A stretch of DNA of 28,421 nt from assembly GCA_037176905.1 (NCBI GenBank), contig JBBBWG010001460.1, forward strand, positions 1 through 28,421, written 5' to 3'. Below, piece by piece: positions 1 to 11,305 of the stretch; the first letter of the stretch is position 1, and the number at the start of each line of letters is the position of its first letter. The notes under the pieces are model-generated. The model did not search any database. It was not told the origin of the DNA and saw nothing but the letters and a program-made list of their open reading frames with translations. The translations under genes and the position numbers were made by a program. The DNA comes from Azolla pinnata (taxonomy: Eukaryota; Streptophyta; Polypodiopsida; Salviniales; Salviniaceae).

Positions 1-160
1 GGGTTTAGGGTTTAGGGTTTCGGGTTTAGGGTTTAGGGTTTAGGGTTTAGGGTTTATGGTTGGATCACGAGGAATGATGATAAGAAGAAGAAGAAGAAGA
101 AGGTTTAGGGTTCAGGGTTTAGGGTTTAGGGTTTGATGATGATGAAGGTTTAGGGTTTTA
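1..160 (+). repeat. TTTAGGG telomere-like tract upstream of RPS26
   Basis: Near-perfect TTTAGGG units fill about 1-58, with single-base variants such as TTTCGGG and TTTATGG. After a GAA microsatellite (about 80-101) further units follow at 102-136 and 147-158. On the + strand this is the G-rich strand reading inward from the left edge, opposite to a true left chromosome end, so this is interstitial or promoter-associated repeat. Short telo-box motifs are known in plant ribosomal-protein promoters; this tract is much longer than a single box. Confidence 0.9.
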
Positions 161-210
161 AAGTCATTTTCGGGTGGAGGGCATTTCCGTAAATTGCCCA
201 AACCTTCGAA

Positions 211-219
211 TTAGGGTTT
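211..219 (+). promoter_or_regulatory. telo-box (TTAGGGTTT) near the RPS26 transcription start
   Basis: TTAGGGTTT is the reverse of the plant telo-box AAACCCTAA, a known element of translation-machinery gene promoters close to the transcription start. It lies 126-134 bp before the RPS26 start codon and just before a pyrimidine-rich stretch that looks like a plant 5' leader. The position fits a real regulatory site, but this is a motif match only. Confidence 0.5.
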
Positions 220-344
220 CCTCATCTCTCTCTGTCTCATCTCTTTTCCGACCTCTCCTTCGCCGCTGCTCTTCTTCGCTCCTGCGGTTCCTGCTCCATC
301 GCCTTCGCCTTCGCCGTCTCCGTGCACAGCTCCGTCTGCTCGCC

Positions 345-2495
345 ATGGCAACTCTCTCCACCTCTCTCTCTCTCTCTCTCTCTTTCGCTCGTTGTGTCTA
401 TCGTCTGATTTTGTTTGCATTCATCTGTTTCCTTGTTTGCATCGATCCCGTTTCCTTCTGTTTTGCATCGATCCCGTTTCCGTTTGTTTTGCATCGACCG
501 ATTCGCCTTTTCTTGCTTGCCCCGCCTGACTCGCCCCGCTTCTCCTTCTTTCTCTCTTCCAGACCGTGAAACGCAGGAACGGCGGCCGCAACAAGCATGG
601 CCGCGGCCATACTAACCCCATCCGATGCTCCAATTGTGCGCGTTGCGTCCCCAAGGTATTTATTCCTCCATATTATCTTGTTCCCACTGAATCGAGCCTT
701 TCGTTTGTTACCGTTCGTTGGACCAAGCAAGGCTTGCTTCTCGCACGCACTACGTTTTGTCTATTGATTTCAGAACGTCCACAATTTTCTGTTTATCTGT
801 ACACTACAGTCCCCAATCTATGTTTTTACTCTCGAAATTCCCTTTCTGTCGAGTATACGATGTCATATATGCCATGGAAGTGCTCCTGGTCTACGTAATT
901 TGAATGTGAGTTTTTATGTAGCTCTTAACTCCGTGTGAATACTAGTAATTTATGCATTGAACTTCATCCGTCCACCTTGTCGGTTTTGGGGGTTCCAAGC
1001 TATACCTGCTGACCAATATCAGTGCATCAATAAGTGAATAAGTCTTTGAAACTGCGTCAGACTTGTTAAGCTGTTATATTATTCTCAAGGATTCTCTGGA
1101 TTGCTTAGATGTTTCTAGGATCATAAAGAAATTCTTATTCTGCAGTTCTTTCTTGAAACTAACAGATCAGGTAGAAGACATTTTCTGCAATTGATTACTG
1201 AAATGCTTGTCAGTGCATGGAATACCTGTTAACTTTTAAGAACGAGTGTGCACGGAAATTTGTTTCGTAGTGCCCTTTTATTTATTTTACACATGTGAAG
1301 TTTCTGAATAGCTATACAAATCACCCCGTCTATATGTATTGTTTAATTATGTGATTCCCACTAGTATTTTTTGTCAATCACGAGATTCTAGGAGTTTTTC
1401 TGTGGGATGTTTGAATTAAATGTGGCAATCAGGATTCTTTTTGTAACACATGCATGGTGTGTTAATAACTGTGTAAACGAACTAGTTTTTGATTTGTTTC
1501 ATGTTTTCTGGATTTTTCTTGTTGCAATGATGTCCACATTTCATATATGTATATCTACAGGATAAGGCTGTGAAACGTTTCCTTGTCCGTAACATTGTGG
1601 AACAAGCTGCTGTGCGTGATGTTCAGGAAGCATGCGTCTATGATGGTATTCACACTCTGTGGTTTCTTCCAAAATATAACTTATGTTTGTATTTTTTGCA
1701 CTAATGTTGATAGTATTGGCAAATATGGCAATGCTCAGATTCTCCCACATTTATTTCAGTATAGATGTTAGAATTTCCATTTCATCCCTTGAAATTGGCT
1801 CATCCCTTGATCCGTTTCTTAAATTATGTTTAATTTATTTAGCATTTGTCGATACTCATTAGTTAATAGTATCTTTTGTCGGGACAGTGATGATTAAATA
1901 CAATCTGATGGTACACAAATATTTTTGCAGTAATTTGGTTTATAATGCTACTGTGTTGGTGCAGGATATACCCTTCCTAAGCTTTACGCAAAAATGCAGT
2001 ATTGTATTTCTTGTGCCATCCACTCTCATGTTGTAAGAGTACGATCTCGCACAGCGCGCAGAGTCCGTGAGCCTCCGATGCGGTTTAAACGCAGAGTAAG
2101 TAAAGTTTTGTCCAGTGTATCAAAATTGAGATTGGTATAGATAGCTAATGTGCTGTATGCAATAAAATTAACAAGTTAGTGTTGCCATGAGACTGGATAA
2201 ATGATATTGTGGATATTAAATTTCATAATAGGAACCAGGATGATTATAGATCTGCAACTAGTGTGTATATGGTATGTGGCTGTTATTATAAAATTAGGTA
2301 ATTCCAGTTGTCGGGAATGAATTCAAGACATAAAAAACAGTGGCTGATTGTCTTTGCCAGTCTTTGTAGTTTTCTTCATGTTCAATATTTGTTTCTTCAT
2401 ATTCAGGGATGCTAATCCTTTCCTGTGATTACACTGTGCAGGAAGATACACAAGGCCAGCCTAGGCCAAGTGCTCCTCAAGCTGCCAAGAAATAG
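345..2495 (+). CDS. RPS26: 40S ribosomal protein eS26, five exons
   Basis: Cytosolic small-subunit protein eS26, located near the mRNA exit channel. Inferred coding exons: 345-347 (ATG only), 563-655, 1561-1645, 1965-2095, 2442-2495; phases agree at every junction and give 121 aa. The protein begins [17 protein letters not shown] and has the zinc-binding pairs C23/C26 and C74/C77, the DKAVKRF and VRDVQEA blocks, and the YTLPKLYAK segment. The short Ala/Pro/Lys tail ends in AAKK. Introns 2-4 have GT-AG borders. Intron 1 is odd: the only usable ATG (345) is followed by GCAACT, so the model needs a GC-AG intron directly after the start codon. Human RPS26 also has its first intron immediately after ATG. 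An alternative GT donor at 396 would add a 16-residue Ser/Leu-rich extension, unlikely for this family. Residues 27-32 (ARCVPK) differ from the GKCCPK I recall for flowering plants. Confidence 0.93.
353..386 (+). repeat. CT microsatellite inside RPS26 intron 1
   Basis: A run of about 16 CT dinucleotides starts a few bases after the start codon. Together with the following T-rich sequence it makes intron 1 strongly pyrimidine-rich over most of its length. Confidence 0.8.
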
Positions 2496-4340
2496 AGTAC
2501 TTAGCAGCTATATCTCAGGAGTAAATTCGATGAAGAATGTAGGACTCCCCTTTTCACTCTTTTGGAGATGAGTAGTATTCTCATTTTTTATGAAGTTTTG
2601 CTAATCTTCTGCAAGTGCTTTTTTTCAAGTACCATGCTAACATTATTGCATATTGTACACTCGTGTTGTACTTGGCTGAAGAACTCGATTTGACCATAAT
2701 GTTATTGGAAGGCGAATTTTGTTGTTATTAATGTATGCAACGCTTTTTGCATGAATGATGAACCACTAGGGTCTATTTCTTACTTTCTGTTACGAGAAAC
2801 ATTCGTACCCAAGAAGGTTTCTCATTAACCCACCACTAATTGTTTTTGAGTACCATGTGTTAGCTTCTTCCTATCTTGAGTTTTGTTCCAATGCACTGAT
2901 ATGATATATAAGATTAATTTATTTTGTGGCAATGGAATGCCTGACAAATGTAACTACATGGTCATTCCTGATCGATCAAAGTGCATCACGAATTCCATTT
3001 ACACTCGGAAGTCAGCGCCCATCAATTGAAATGTCTTATGGAAAGCTCCATTTTAACTAGAGTTGCTATCGATTGTAGTTGTCATAATAATTTGGCTTCT
3101 GCAGCTGTAGGTGAATTTCCATTGTTTATTATGTGCTGCTTTTCTTGGCACTGGCTGTTTTGTTTGTTCAAGATATTTGCAAGGAAAAACTGAGATGTCA
3201 ACCTCCATGTATAGATGACAATATACATCACAATGATGTAGAAGATGGGAATTTCTGACATGATTGATAATGGCACACTTTCATGGAGTTATAGATGAAT
3301 CATTCACAGCCTCACATACTAATTGAGTATATAGATTTCATGGACAGTTTGGCATTGAAGTATATACTGATATAAAAAACATCTTCACTTTCATGGACAT
3401 GGTGAAATCAGTCGACAATGGAAAGGGACTGTTCAGTGTGCATGTGCGGGTGCTAGTAAGTAAGATTGCTTTGGAGAAGCCAGAGCCAATGTGCTCTTCT
3501 TTCGGCTTTGGTTGTTATGTTGACTTGGGGCCTGACTGCCCCATATAGCCTATGGGCCTCGGATGCGGATCTCATCTCAGATTTTGTTTGTCTCCGTCTG
3601 TGTCTCTCGACAGATTGTTGTTATTGTTGTGCTCTTAGCACCATGTGTTTGCAAGATCTGATACAAAGTTTCAATACAGTGTTCCAATGGACTCGTGACA
3701 TTGGTTCTAGCTATCGGCAACCTCGTCAAGGTTCGAATGCATCAGATCCAGAGGGAGTTGCTCGAGGACGAGGATCTGGCTTTGCTTCTAGTAGCTTGGA
3801 GGCCCCAAGGCCGAAGTTTGATGCCAGATCGATAGATGCCACGGTTGGGTTTGGTTCCAATCCCGGTGGCAATTAGATCAGAGAAGCCCTTGCTTAGAAG
3901 GCTTGAATGTGAGCCTTCAATTCTAAACCCTAGTCTTGCTTGCATCATTGATATGCTACAGGAGTCCTCTATCTGGATCATATTTGTAACCGATTGATTA
4001 TAACATAGATCCCAGTTCTCATAAGATGTCTCACTCCTCAATGCTCTGTAATAGATGTTTGTGGTTTGTTTTCTTTCTACGACCGGTCCTTGACAGGCCT
4101 AGATTCATTAACACTGCTCATCGATTTTGGCGACCGCTGGATGATTGTATTTTGTAATTATCGTTCTTGTACTCTCATGGCAGATGATTGGCGGCCTATG
4201 CAGATTGATAACATGTAAGTCTGTATAGTTTCGCTATCTAATTTTGGGTTAACTAATGTCGTGATATTGTTTTGTAGAAACAAAAAGAAGATTGATAACA
4301 TGTATTTTTTTCCCTCTTTTTTTCTGCAATTACTGGTTTG
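2496..4340. other. RPS26 3' region and gene-poor DNA
   Basis: About 200-250 bp of AT-rich sequence after the RPS26 stop is probably 3' UTR; no poly(A) signal stands out. From about 2760 to 4340 I find no recognisable gene. One 136-codon open frame at 3466-3876 (+) has a Gly/Arg/Ser-rich second half (RQPRQGSNASDPEGVARG) but no known domain, splice partner or convincing start, so I do not call it a gene. It could be a decayed exon or element. Confidence 0.5.
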
Positions 4341-4364
4341 TGTTGATTGAATCATACCAGTGTT

Positions 4365-4505
4365 GTGTACATACATGCATGCATACATATATATATACAT
4401 ATAAGCACACATACATACATTTATACAGACCTGCAAATAATCATAATACATAGACACATATCCACATGCATACATATGCACATACATATACAAATGCATA
4501 CAAGA
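4365..4505. repeat. ACATAC/CATGCA microsatellite, first block
   Basis: Imperfect alternating purine-pyrimidine repeat made of ACATAC, GCATGC and ATATAT units. It is separated from the larger block beginning near 5050 by about 550 bp of ordinary sequence. Confidence 0.85.
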
Positions 4506-4894
4506 AGTATATTGATGGCAGAGAAAATGAAGTCAGTAGGAGCAACAGAAAGATTGTGGAATAAGTCAAGTGATGGAGACACAATTTCTAGATGAGTTTT
4601 TCCATCTCAGGTTAAGATGTTGTAACACAGGATATTGCAAGAAGGTACGACAAATAGTCGTAGCTTACTACAACTTCTCATCTGTTAGTTCGGTTGTTGC
4701 CTCTTTGGCCTGTAATTATGATGTTGCATATGTAGATAAATTTTGTCCTTTGGAAAAAATAAATTCTAGATGAGTTTTGGAGGAGAATGTACGGTTTTTT
4801 TCCAATGGTTTTATGTCCCCATAAGAAAGTTCCTCGAAAGTCACCACACAACTTGAAACAATACAATTCATATTACGCATGAAGGATGTAGATT

Positions 4895-5045
4895 TTCTAA
4901 CCCAAAGGTCACACAATGGCCCAACACCAAATTCTTATAAGCTCAGAGGATTCGAACGCAAGACCCCTTACTTCAATCCAAAGTATCCCTTCGATCAGAA
5001 AAATTTCAAGTTGGGGATACAATGTCCCCATTGTAACTAAACTAG
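4895..5045 (-). mobile_element. possible tRNA-derived SINE fragment
   Basis: On the minus strand, near 4950-4968, the sequence reads GGTCTTGCGTTCGAATCC, matching a Pol III B-box (GTTCGAATC). The flanks resemble low-copy plant repeats. I could not find a clear A-box, poly-A/TTG tail or target-site duplication, so this is only a candidate. Confidence 0.25.
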
Positions 5046-5049
5046 TACT

Positions 5050-5870
5050 TACATATGCATAGACACACACAACAATATCTTTGAAAAATGTAGCCTATTC
5101 AGAGAGTATATACCTTGGTTTTTTTACCCCTAACTGGTCGAGATATTCCTATGATCTAATTGGAGAAACATATCCAGAAGTACGTACATACACATATACA
5201 TACATACATACATACATACGCATGTACATACATACATGCGTACATAGTACATTGAAAGATATAGGCATGCATGCATGCATGCATGATGAGAGGATAATGT
5301 GACATGCACACCTGCACGAGATGACGGAGCATACATACATATACAAATACGTACATACACACACATACGTACATACATACATGTAGGCATGCATGCATAC
5401 GTACACATACATGCACACATACGTTACATGAATATATGCATGATGGGAGGGTGCATACATTCGTCATATACACATGCACACACATACACATATGCATGCA
5501 TACGTACGCATGCATGCATCGACATACATGCATGATGAGAGGATAACATGCATGCGTTGAGTCCAAGGAGGAGCATACATACATACAGGCGTGCATGCAT
5601 GCATCCATGCATACACACATGTACGCACGCGCATACTTACATGGATACGCACACGCATGCATGCATGCACACATACATTCATCCATGCGCACATGCATGC
5701 ATTCACCCATGCGCACGTGCATACATACATGTGTGCATGCATGCACATGCATGCACATAATGCAGGCAGGCATGCACATGCATGCACATAATGCAGGCAG
5801 GCATGCACATGCATGCACGCACGCATGCATTCACCCATGCGCACATGCATGCATGCATATACATGCAAGA
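5050..5870. repeat. ACATAC/CATGCA microsatellite block upstream of DEG8
   Basis: About 0.8 kb of imperfect tetranucleotide repeat (ACAT, GCAT, GTAC, ACGC units), almost entirely alternating purine-pyrimidine after about 5180. It contains dozens of CATGCA copies, the RY element core bound by B3-domain seed regulators. A 27-bp unit ending in AATGCAGGCAGGC is repeated at about 5744-5800. The block stops less than 40 bp from the DEG8 start codon. Long Cys/His/Met-rich open frames across it are artefacts of the repeat. Confidence 0.9.
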
Positions 5871-5908
5871 TGAGAGGATAATGTGACATGCAGACTACAT
5901 GCGGAGCA

Positions 5909-8900
5909 ATGGCGAGCTCCTGCTGCAGGATTGGCCCAGCGAGCAGCATCTCTTCATCCTGGCACTCTGCAGCTCTCTTCCTGGGAGGGACCAGATCGTC
6001 GAAGTCTTCGAATTCTAGGCCCCCCTTCCTCCCTGTCCTCTGGTAAGCCTTCTTTCCCCTTCTTTGCTTGCTATGTCTTCGTTTGCCTTGTCAATTCTGT
6101 ACGCACTCGCTCTCGAATCTGCATCGGAAATGGAGAACTAGAAAACGTCGTTAAAAGTCTATGATTCACATCAATCCTCCAGTTTTTGCTAAAGAGTTTG
6201 AGCTTGGATAGTTTGTCCCTTATGAAAAACTCGAAACCGCTGCTTTACCTCGGGATCCTGAAGGGGAACCTTCGATCTTGGCATACATGGAAATGCTTGA
6301 CATCAATTCGCTGAAGATCCGTGCCAGCACTGGGATAAGGAATTTATCAATAAGGCTCCTTTGGTAACAATTGTGGAGGAAAAGAATTGTGTCGATGAGA
6401 GGAGCAAAACAGAAGACCATGAAAACAATACAAGGATGAAAAACTGTAGGGAATCCTCTTGATTTCCTCTAATGATTTGCATGAATCTGTCCTGACGGTT
6501 CGATCCCTAAAAAGTAAAGGAACTTTTTTTGTGTGTGTGTGGAGTATGTTTTGAGGTGATCAATACTTCACGTAAATGTCAAAAATACACGTTTAACAGC
6601 AAACTCTCCGCTTTCAGTTGCTATCACCGCCAGGAAAAGCTAAGCGAAGGAATCGTGGTTGATCAAGGGATTTCAGAACTTCATCGTAGAGATATTTTAT
6701 TGGGAGCTGGTGTCCTTTATGTGATTTCAGCTTCTGGCTGTGTGCCAGGTTAGAGTTGTCTTCCTTGCAAGTCTATATGCCTTCATTTATACAAGGGAAT
6801 GTGGGAACTCTGAAATTTCTCTAATCTCTCCACGGTAAGATGATGCATGTTTTGCGAATGTTACTTTGTGAAGTGTGTTTCATATGTATTAATCATTTCC
6901 ATATTCATTGTATGATAATTGAACTGAAAAATAGTTATACCGCCAGCTTCCTCCTCATATCTGAAATATTAAGTGTACTGGATGTAATATCATATCACAA
7001 GATAATGTAGTTTTTTTCAAGTCCCCTACTTCTTTTCCTGTTATTTTCAGCTAGAGCACTTGGTGATCCAACTGTAACTGTAGGTGATGTAACTCCCCAA
7101 ATTTCTTCACCAAGTCCCCTGCCACCTAATGAGGTAGTACTTCACCCGGATTGCAGCACTGAATACATGAATGATTAGATGTAGTAGTGAAATACTGTGT
7201 TAAGTGATACAGTGTTTTGTTTTCAAATATTCCAAAAACGGCAATGACAAAGAAGGGAAACGCTTTCTGTCTGTGCCAGGAGCGGCTTGTTAATCTTTTT
7301 GAGAGAACAACATATTCTGTTGTAAATATATTCGACATCACTTTGCGTCCTCAAGCAACATTAACAGGCTTTGTGGAGGTACAAGTTTTGTACATTTGAT
7401 CAAATATTTTTTTTGAGATGTATACTTTTGCTTAATAATGTTATGGTATTGATATAATTATGGAAGGATGTATGTGCATGCTTTATCACTTTGTGACATC
7501 TAAGTAATCACGAGTGAGTATATCCGTGGACAAACAAAATTTGAAGTTATGTTCCATATATCGAAGGAAAAATGTATCTCTTCAACCAGTAGCCATATTT
7601 GTTTAACAGCTCTCTTTAAGGTGTTTGCGCTTCTGAGCATTTCTTTATAATGATACTAATTCTCAGGAAGAGATTGTAGAATCTGGAATCAACCCAATTT
7701 TTTATCAATTAATCCTCATAGGCAATTTCTGTATATATGTTCTCGTGTGAGCTGTAATTCGTATGGTTGTGTCAAAATATTGCTGTTGATATGAACATAA
7801 AACATCAGATTTTGAGTGTTTGGATCAATTCCAGATCAGATCCTGTAGCATGCGAGATGCACAAGCAATAAATTTCATTATAGAAAGCAGTTAGATCAGA
7901 TCTAGATCAGAACCGGTAGCATGCGAGATGTAAAAGCAATAAATTTCGTTATAGAAAGCAGTTGGATCAGTTCCAGATCAGAACCTGTAGCATGTGAGAT
8001 GTAAAAGGAATAAATTTAATTATAGAAAGCAGTAGGTGAAATTGCGTAATGCATTACTTTCATTGGATAAATCATATTCTCTAGCCGTACAATCTTTTCA
8101 AGTAGCTGCTTCAAGGTTGACGTCTGTGTGCATTCTATAAGCAGCTCTTTATCACAATCAATCCTTATAGGTAATTGCTGTGTTTCTGTCTCCCGCATGA
8201 GCTATATCTTACAGTTATGTCAAAATATTGCTGTTTGCTTGTGAACCGTAGAGCATTTTCAATCTCAATCTATCATACGCTTTCTTGATGAAGAAGTATG
8301 CTATCATTATGAAATATCACGTCTTTTATATAAGAGCAGCATTTCCATTTAAGGTACCAGAGGGAAATGGCTCAGGAATTATTTGGGATGATGCTGGACA
8401 TGTTGTGACCAATTCCCATGGTATGTAACTTTTGAGAAATGGTAAGTTCTAAGTTATTCGTTTCTCTCTAGATTTTCTGTTTTTCTGCTGGAAAAAAGAC
8501 CTTCCGTTAGTTAAGATGCCAATAGTCAAGGGCTGAAAGAGGCTGAATCGCCAGGAAACTTGCATGCAGACCTTAGGTAATGATGAGAGAACGTTGATTG
8601 CTATTGAGGCGAACTATCTAGTTTGCTCATACTGTTGATTTTACAAAGGTTTTATGAATAATTGGGATAACCATAGGTCGGAGATCATAGTGGATATACC
8701 TGGTTAACGTGATCACACAGGTAAAGTTTGTGGTTGTAATGGCAAGATCGACAGAGCCATTTTCAGGCTTCTGCGGACTGGATGCATTGTTTATCACATA
8801 CTCTTGTACTACGAAAATTACCTTGAATGGCTTTGTACTAACATTTCTCTAACTGGAAAAAATCAATTAATAAGGGTTTAGGATTTACATCTTAGAAACT

Positions 8901-11305
8901 ATGCATTTTGTGTGCTACTAAGGAACTATTAATATGAGAAGTACCAACTATTTTGTGTCATTTGACTACTCAGTCTGTACTTAAATATCTCAGAACATAA
9001 GCTGGCTTGACAGGAAAGGAAATGTCTATCTAGGGAGTAGAATATCTTTGGCATTATGAGTGTAATTTGTTTTCATTTTGGTTATCTTGTCTTTACTTTG
9101 CTTCTGATGGGTGTGAAATTGTGTTTGCCATTTGAGTTCTAACAAACACTTCTCTCTGACATTCTCTTCTTTATGTAACAGTGATTGCAAGTGCTTTAAA
9201 AAGCGGATTTAGTCGTGGACAAGTGGTAGCAAAGGTCACGATCCTCACGTCAGATGGGTATGTGGACAAATGCACTGTATAGCATGAAGACTTGTCTTAG
9301 ACTGCCAGAGGAAAAGATGAACAAACCAAAAATCATAGTTTTTCTCTATTTGTTGAAGTGAGAAATAATTATTCCACTTGAGCTTTCTTTTATTGAACAA
9401 ACCTGGTCCAGAATCAAATCATCTACTCTTTCAGGAGACGCCAAAACTATGAAGCAACTCTGATCGGAGCAGATAGAACTAAAGACCTTGCAGTCTTGAA
9501 AGTAAACTACACTGTCCCTGTAGCAACTTGAAAACCTGGATAGTGTATTGAGTAATTTTAAAGTTAAAATTGTTGTTTCAGGTGAGTGCGCCAACAGAAC
9601 TGCTTCGACCTATATCAGTTGGTGATTCGGGGAAGGTTAGGGTTGGACAAAGATGCCTTGCAATAGGAAACCCATTTGGTTTTGATCATACACTAACAGT
9701 AGGTGTTGTAAGTGGACTGAATAGAGATATATCCAGTCAGACAGGCATCACAATCGAAGGAGGGATTCAGACAGATGCTGCTATAAACCCAGGAAACAGG
9801 TCCAATTTGCAGATTGATAATAATCCACAACCTCCCAATTTCTCTTTTATTTCTCTTCGGAGTATTGTTTTTTTAATTAAACTATTATTTAAATAATTAG
9901 CGGCACATTTGTTTATTCACAGTGGCGGGCCTTTGCTAGATTCAAGAGGAAATTTGATTGGCATTAACACTGCAATATTCACAAGAACAGGTAGGCTAAA
10001 AATGAGAAGAATGCTTATCGAAAAAAGAACATTGCAACACAATATTTTGGGAATTTTACTATGCTGAAGTTAGGTTGAAAAGATCATGACGAGGGAGGGA
10101 TGAAGAGTGGTATGGTTCTTATTCTAAGAGACTCTATGTGCAAAACAAAATCTCAGGTACTTCAGCTGGTGTAGGCTTTGCAATACCTTCTGATATTGTG
10201 TCGAAGGTTGTATCTCAATTAATTGCTTTTGGCAAGGTAACTATGTGTAAACTTAGAAAGGAGCATTGAATGTAGCCTATAGTCTGTATGACTACGTTGC
10301 CATTATTGGATGAAATTTATGGGGAATTTTTGTTGAGATGATAATCTAAATCTTTTGCCACCTTGTAATCAGGTAGTGAGACCCACTCTAAGTGTTCAAT
10401 TTGCACCTGATCTTGTTGCCAAACAGCTCAATGTGAAAACTGGAGCTCTCATCCTTTCTGTAAGATCATTACCATAATTCTTTAAGTCATTTGTCCAAAC
10501 AAAGAGTTGATAATTAACTAACTGGTTTGAACGGGCGAGTGGTTACAGGTGGCTGAAAAGGGTGCAGGTGCAAAGGCAGGCTTGATACCCACAAGGAGAG
10601 GTCTTGCTGGAAACATTGTTCTCGGAGATATTATTCTTAGTGTAAATGGTTCACTGGTGAGCTTCTTTTGGGTGATACATTTTTAAATGCTCTTTTCAAC
10701 TTGTGTTAGATATTTTCCAGTAAATTTCTTGTGCGAGATGCTCAAACTCAACTGCGTAATGGTTTCCTAAGCCTGTGATGATCGTAAATTATAGAATCTT
10801 CCGAAGTCTTGAGAGGCCTGTCATCTTTACAAACTCATCATTCTGATGATGCATCTCAACCCAGACACATAGAGATGACCAAAATTTGGCAACCATATAT
10901 TTTAGACTTTGGTCCTTGTTCTAAAAGGTAACTAGTGTAATTTGCAATGCAGAACAAAGCGTAGTATCTCGAAGTTCTTAGTGAATAGCTCTAGTTTAAG
11001 GGGAAGAGAGTTTGTTCATCCTAACAATACCCAGATGCATTTTGCTGTCATCTTGGGGTAGCCTAGGGTTTCTTTATTTGCCAAATGGCCTGAATACTGA
11101 GATCACTCAAGGAGATCCCAATTTGATAAAAATATTATGTCCTCTCTTTGTTTCTGGGACTGCTTATCTTGTAATCCAGGTCAAGAACGTTGCCGACCTG
11201 ACAAGGGTCTTGGATGCGTACAATGTGGGTGATACTGTTGAATTGCTAGTACAACGGAACGATAACAAAGTAGAAATCAAGGTAACTCTGGAGGAGAGTG
11301 CCTAG
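5909..11305 (+). CDS. DEG8: DEG8-like thylakoid-lumen serine protease (HtrA family), 13 exons
   Basis: ATP-independent trypsin-like protease; in Arabidopsis DEG8 acts with DEG5 in the lumen in photosystem II D1 turnover. Exons: 5909-6042, 6618-6748, 7051-7133, 7280-7378, 8354-8420, 9182-9257, 9435-9501, 9582-9799, 9923-9990, 10157-10236, 10373-10459, 10549-10656, 11180-11305. All phases agree and give 447 aa, close to Arabidopsis DEG8 (about 448). A Ser-rich plastid transit region is followed by twin-arginine R68-R69, a hydrophobic stretch ([16 protein letters not shown]) and PARA, suggesting cleavage after A91. The catalytic triad is intact: H171 (TNSHVI), D214 (TKDLAVLK), S292 (GNSGGP, codon split by intron 8). 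A C-terminal PDZ domain spans about 340-440. The PDZ and the [17 protein letters not shown] block favour DEG8 over DEG5, which lacks a PDZ. The start was chosen as the only ATG giving a transit peptide in frame; its leader abuts the CATGCA array. Confidence 0.93.
7702..8235 (+). repeat. nested duplications in DEG8 intron 4
   Basis: Three contiguous 71-bp copies lie at 7823-7893, 7894-7964 and 7965-8035, each starting GATCA and ending TATAGAAAGCAGT. They are flanked by a diverged direct repeat: about 7702-7790 and 8150-8235 share TCAAAATATTGCTGTT and a segment resembling ATAGGCAATTTCTGT. The whole block is intronic (intron 7379-8353). Confidence 0.85.

Noticed and set aside
1-160. A true chromosome end
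   Set aside because: At a left end the + strand should read CCCTAAA outward-in; here it reads TTTAGGG, and a gene follows at once.
174-569. 131-codon + frame overlapping the RPS26 leader
   Set aside because: Pyrimidine-rich leader and intron; it ends at the intron 1 acceptor and is out of frame with eS26.
2755-2860. C/D-box snoRNA starting at ATGATGA
   Set aside because: No D box (CTGA) at suitable distance and no terminal stem.
3466-3876. 136-codon + frame with a Gly/Arg/Ser-rich half
   Set aside because: No domain, no splice partner and no convincing start; kept only as a note under the intergenic entry.
5156-5949. Long minus-strand frames (161 and 224 codons) rich in Cys, His and Met across the microsatellite
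   Set aside because: Composition follows directly from the CATGCA/ACATAC repeat; no domain and no upstream promoter.
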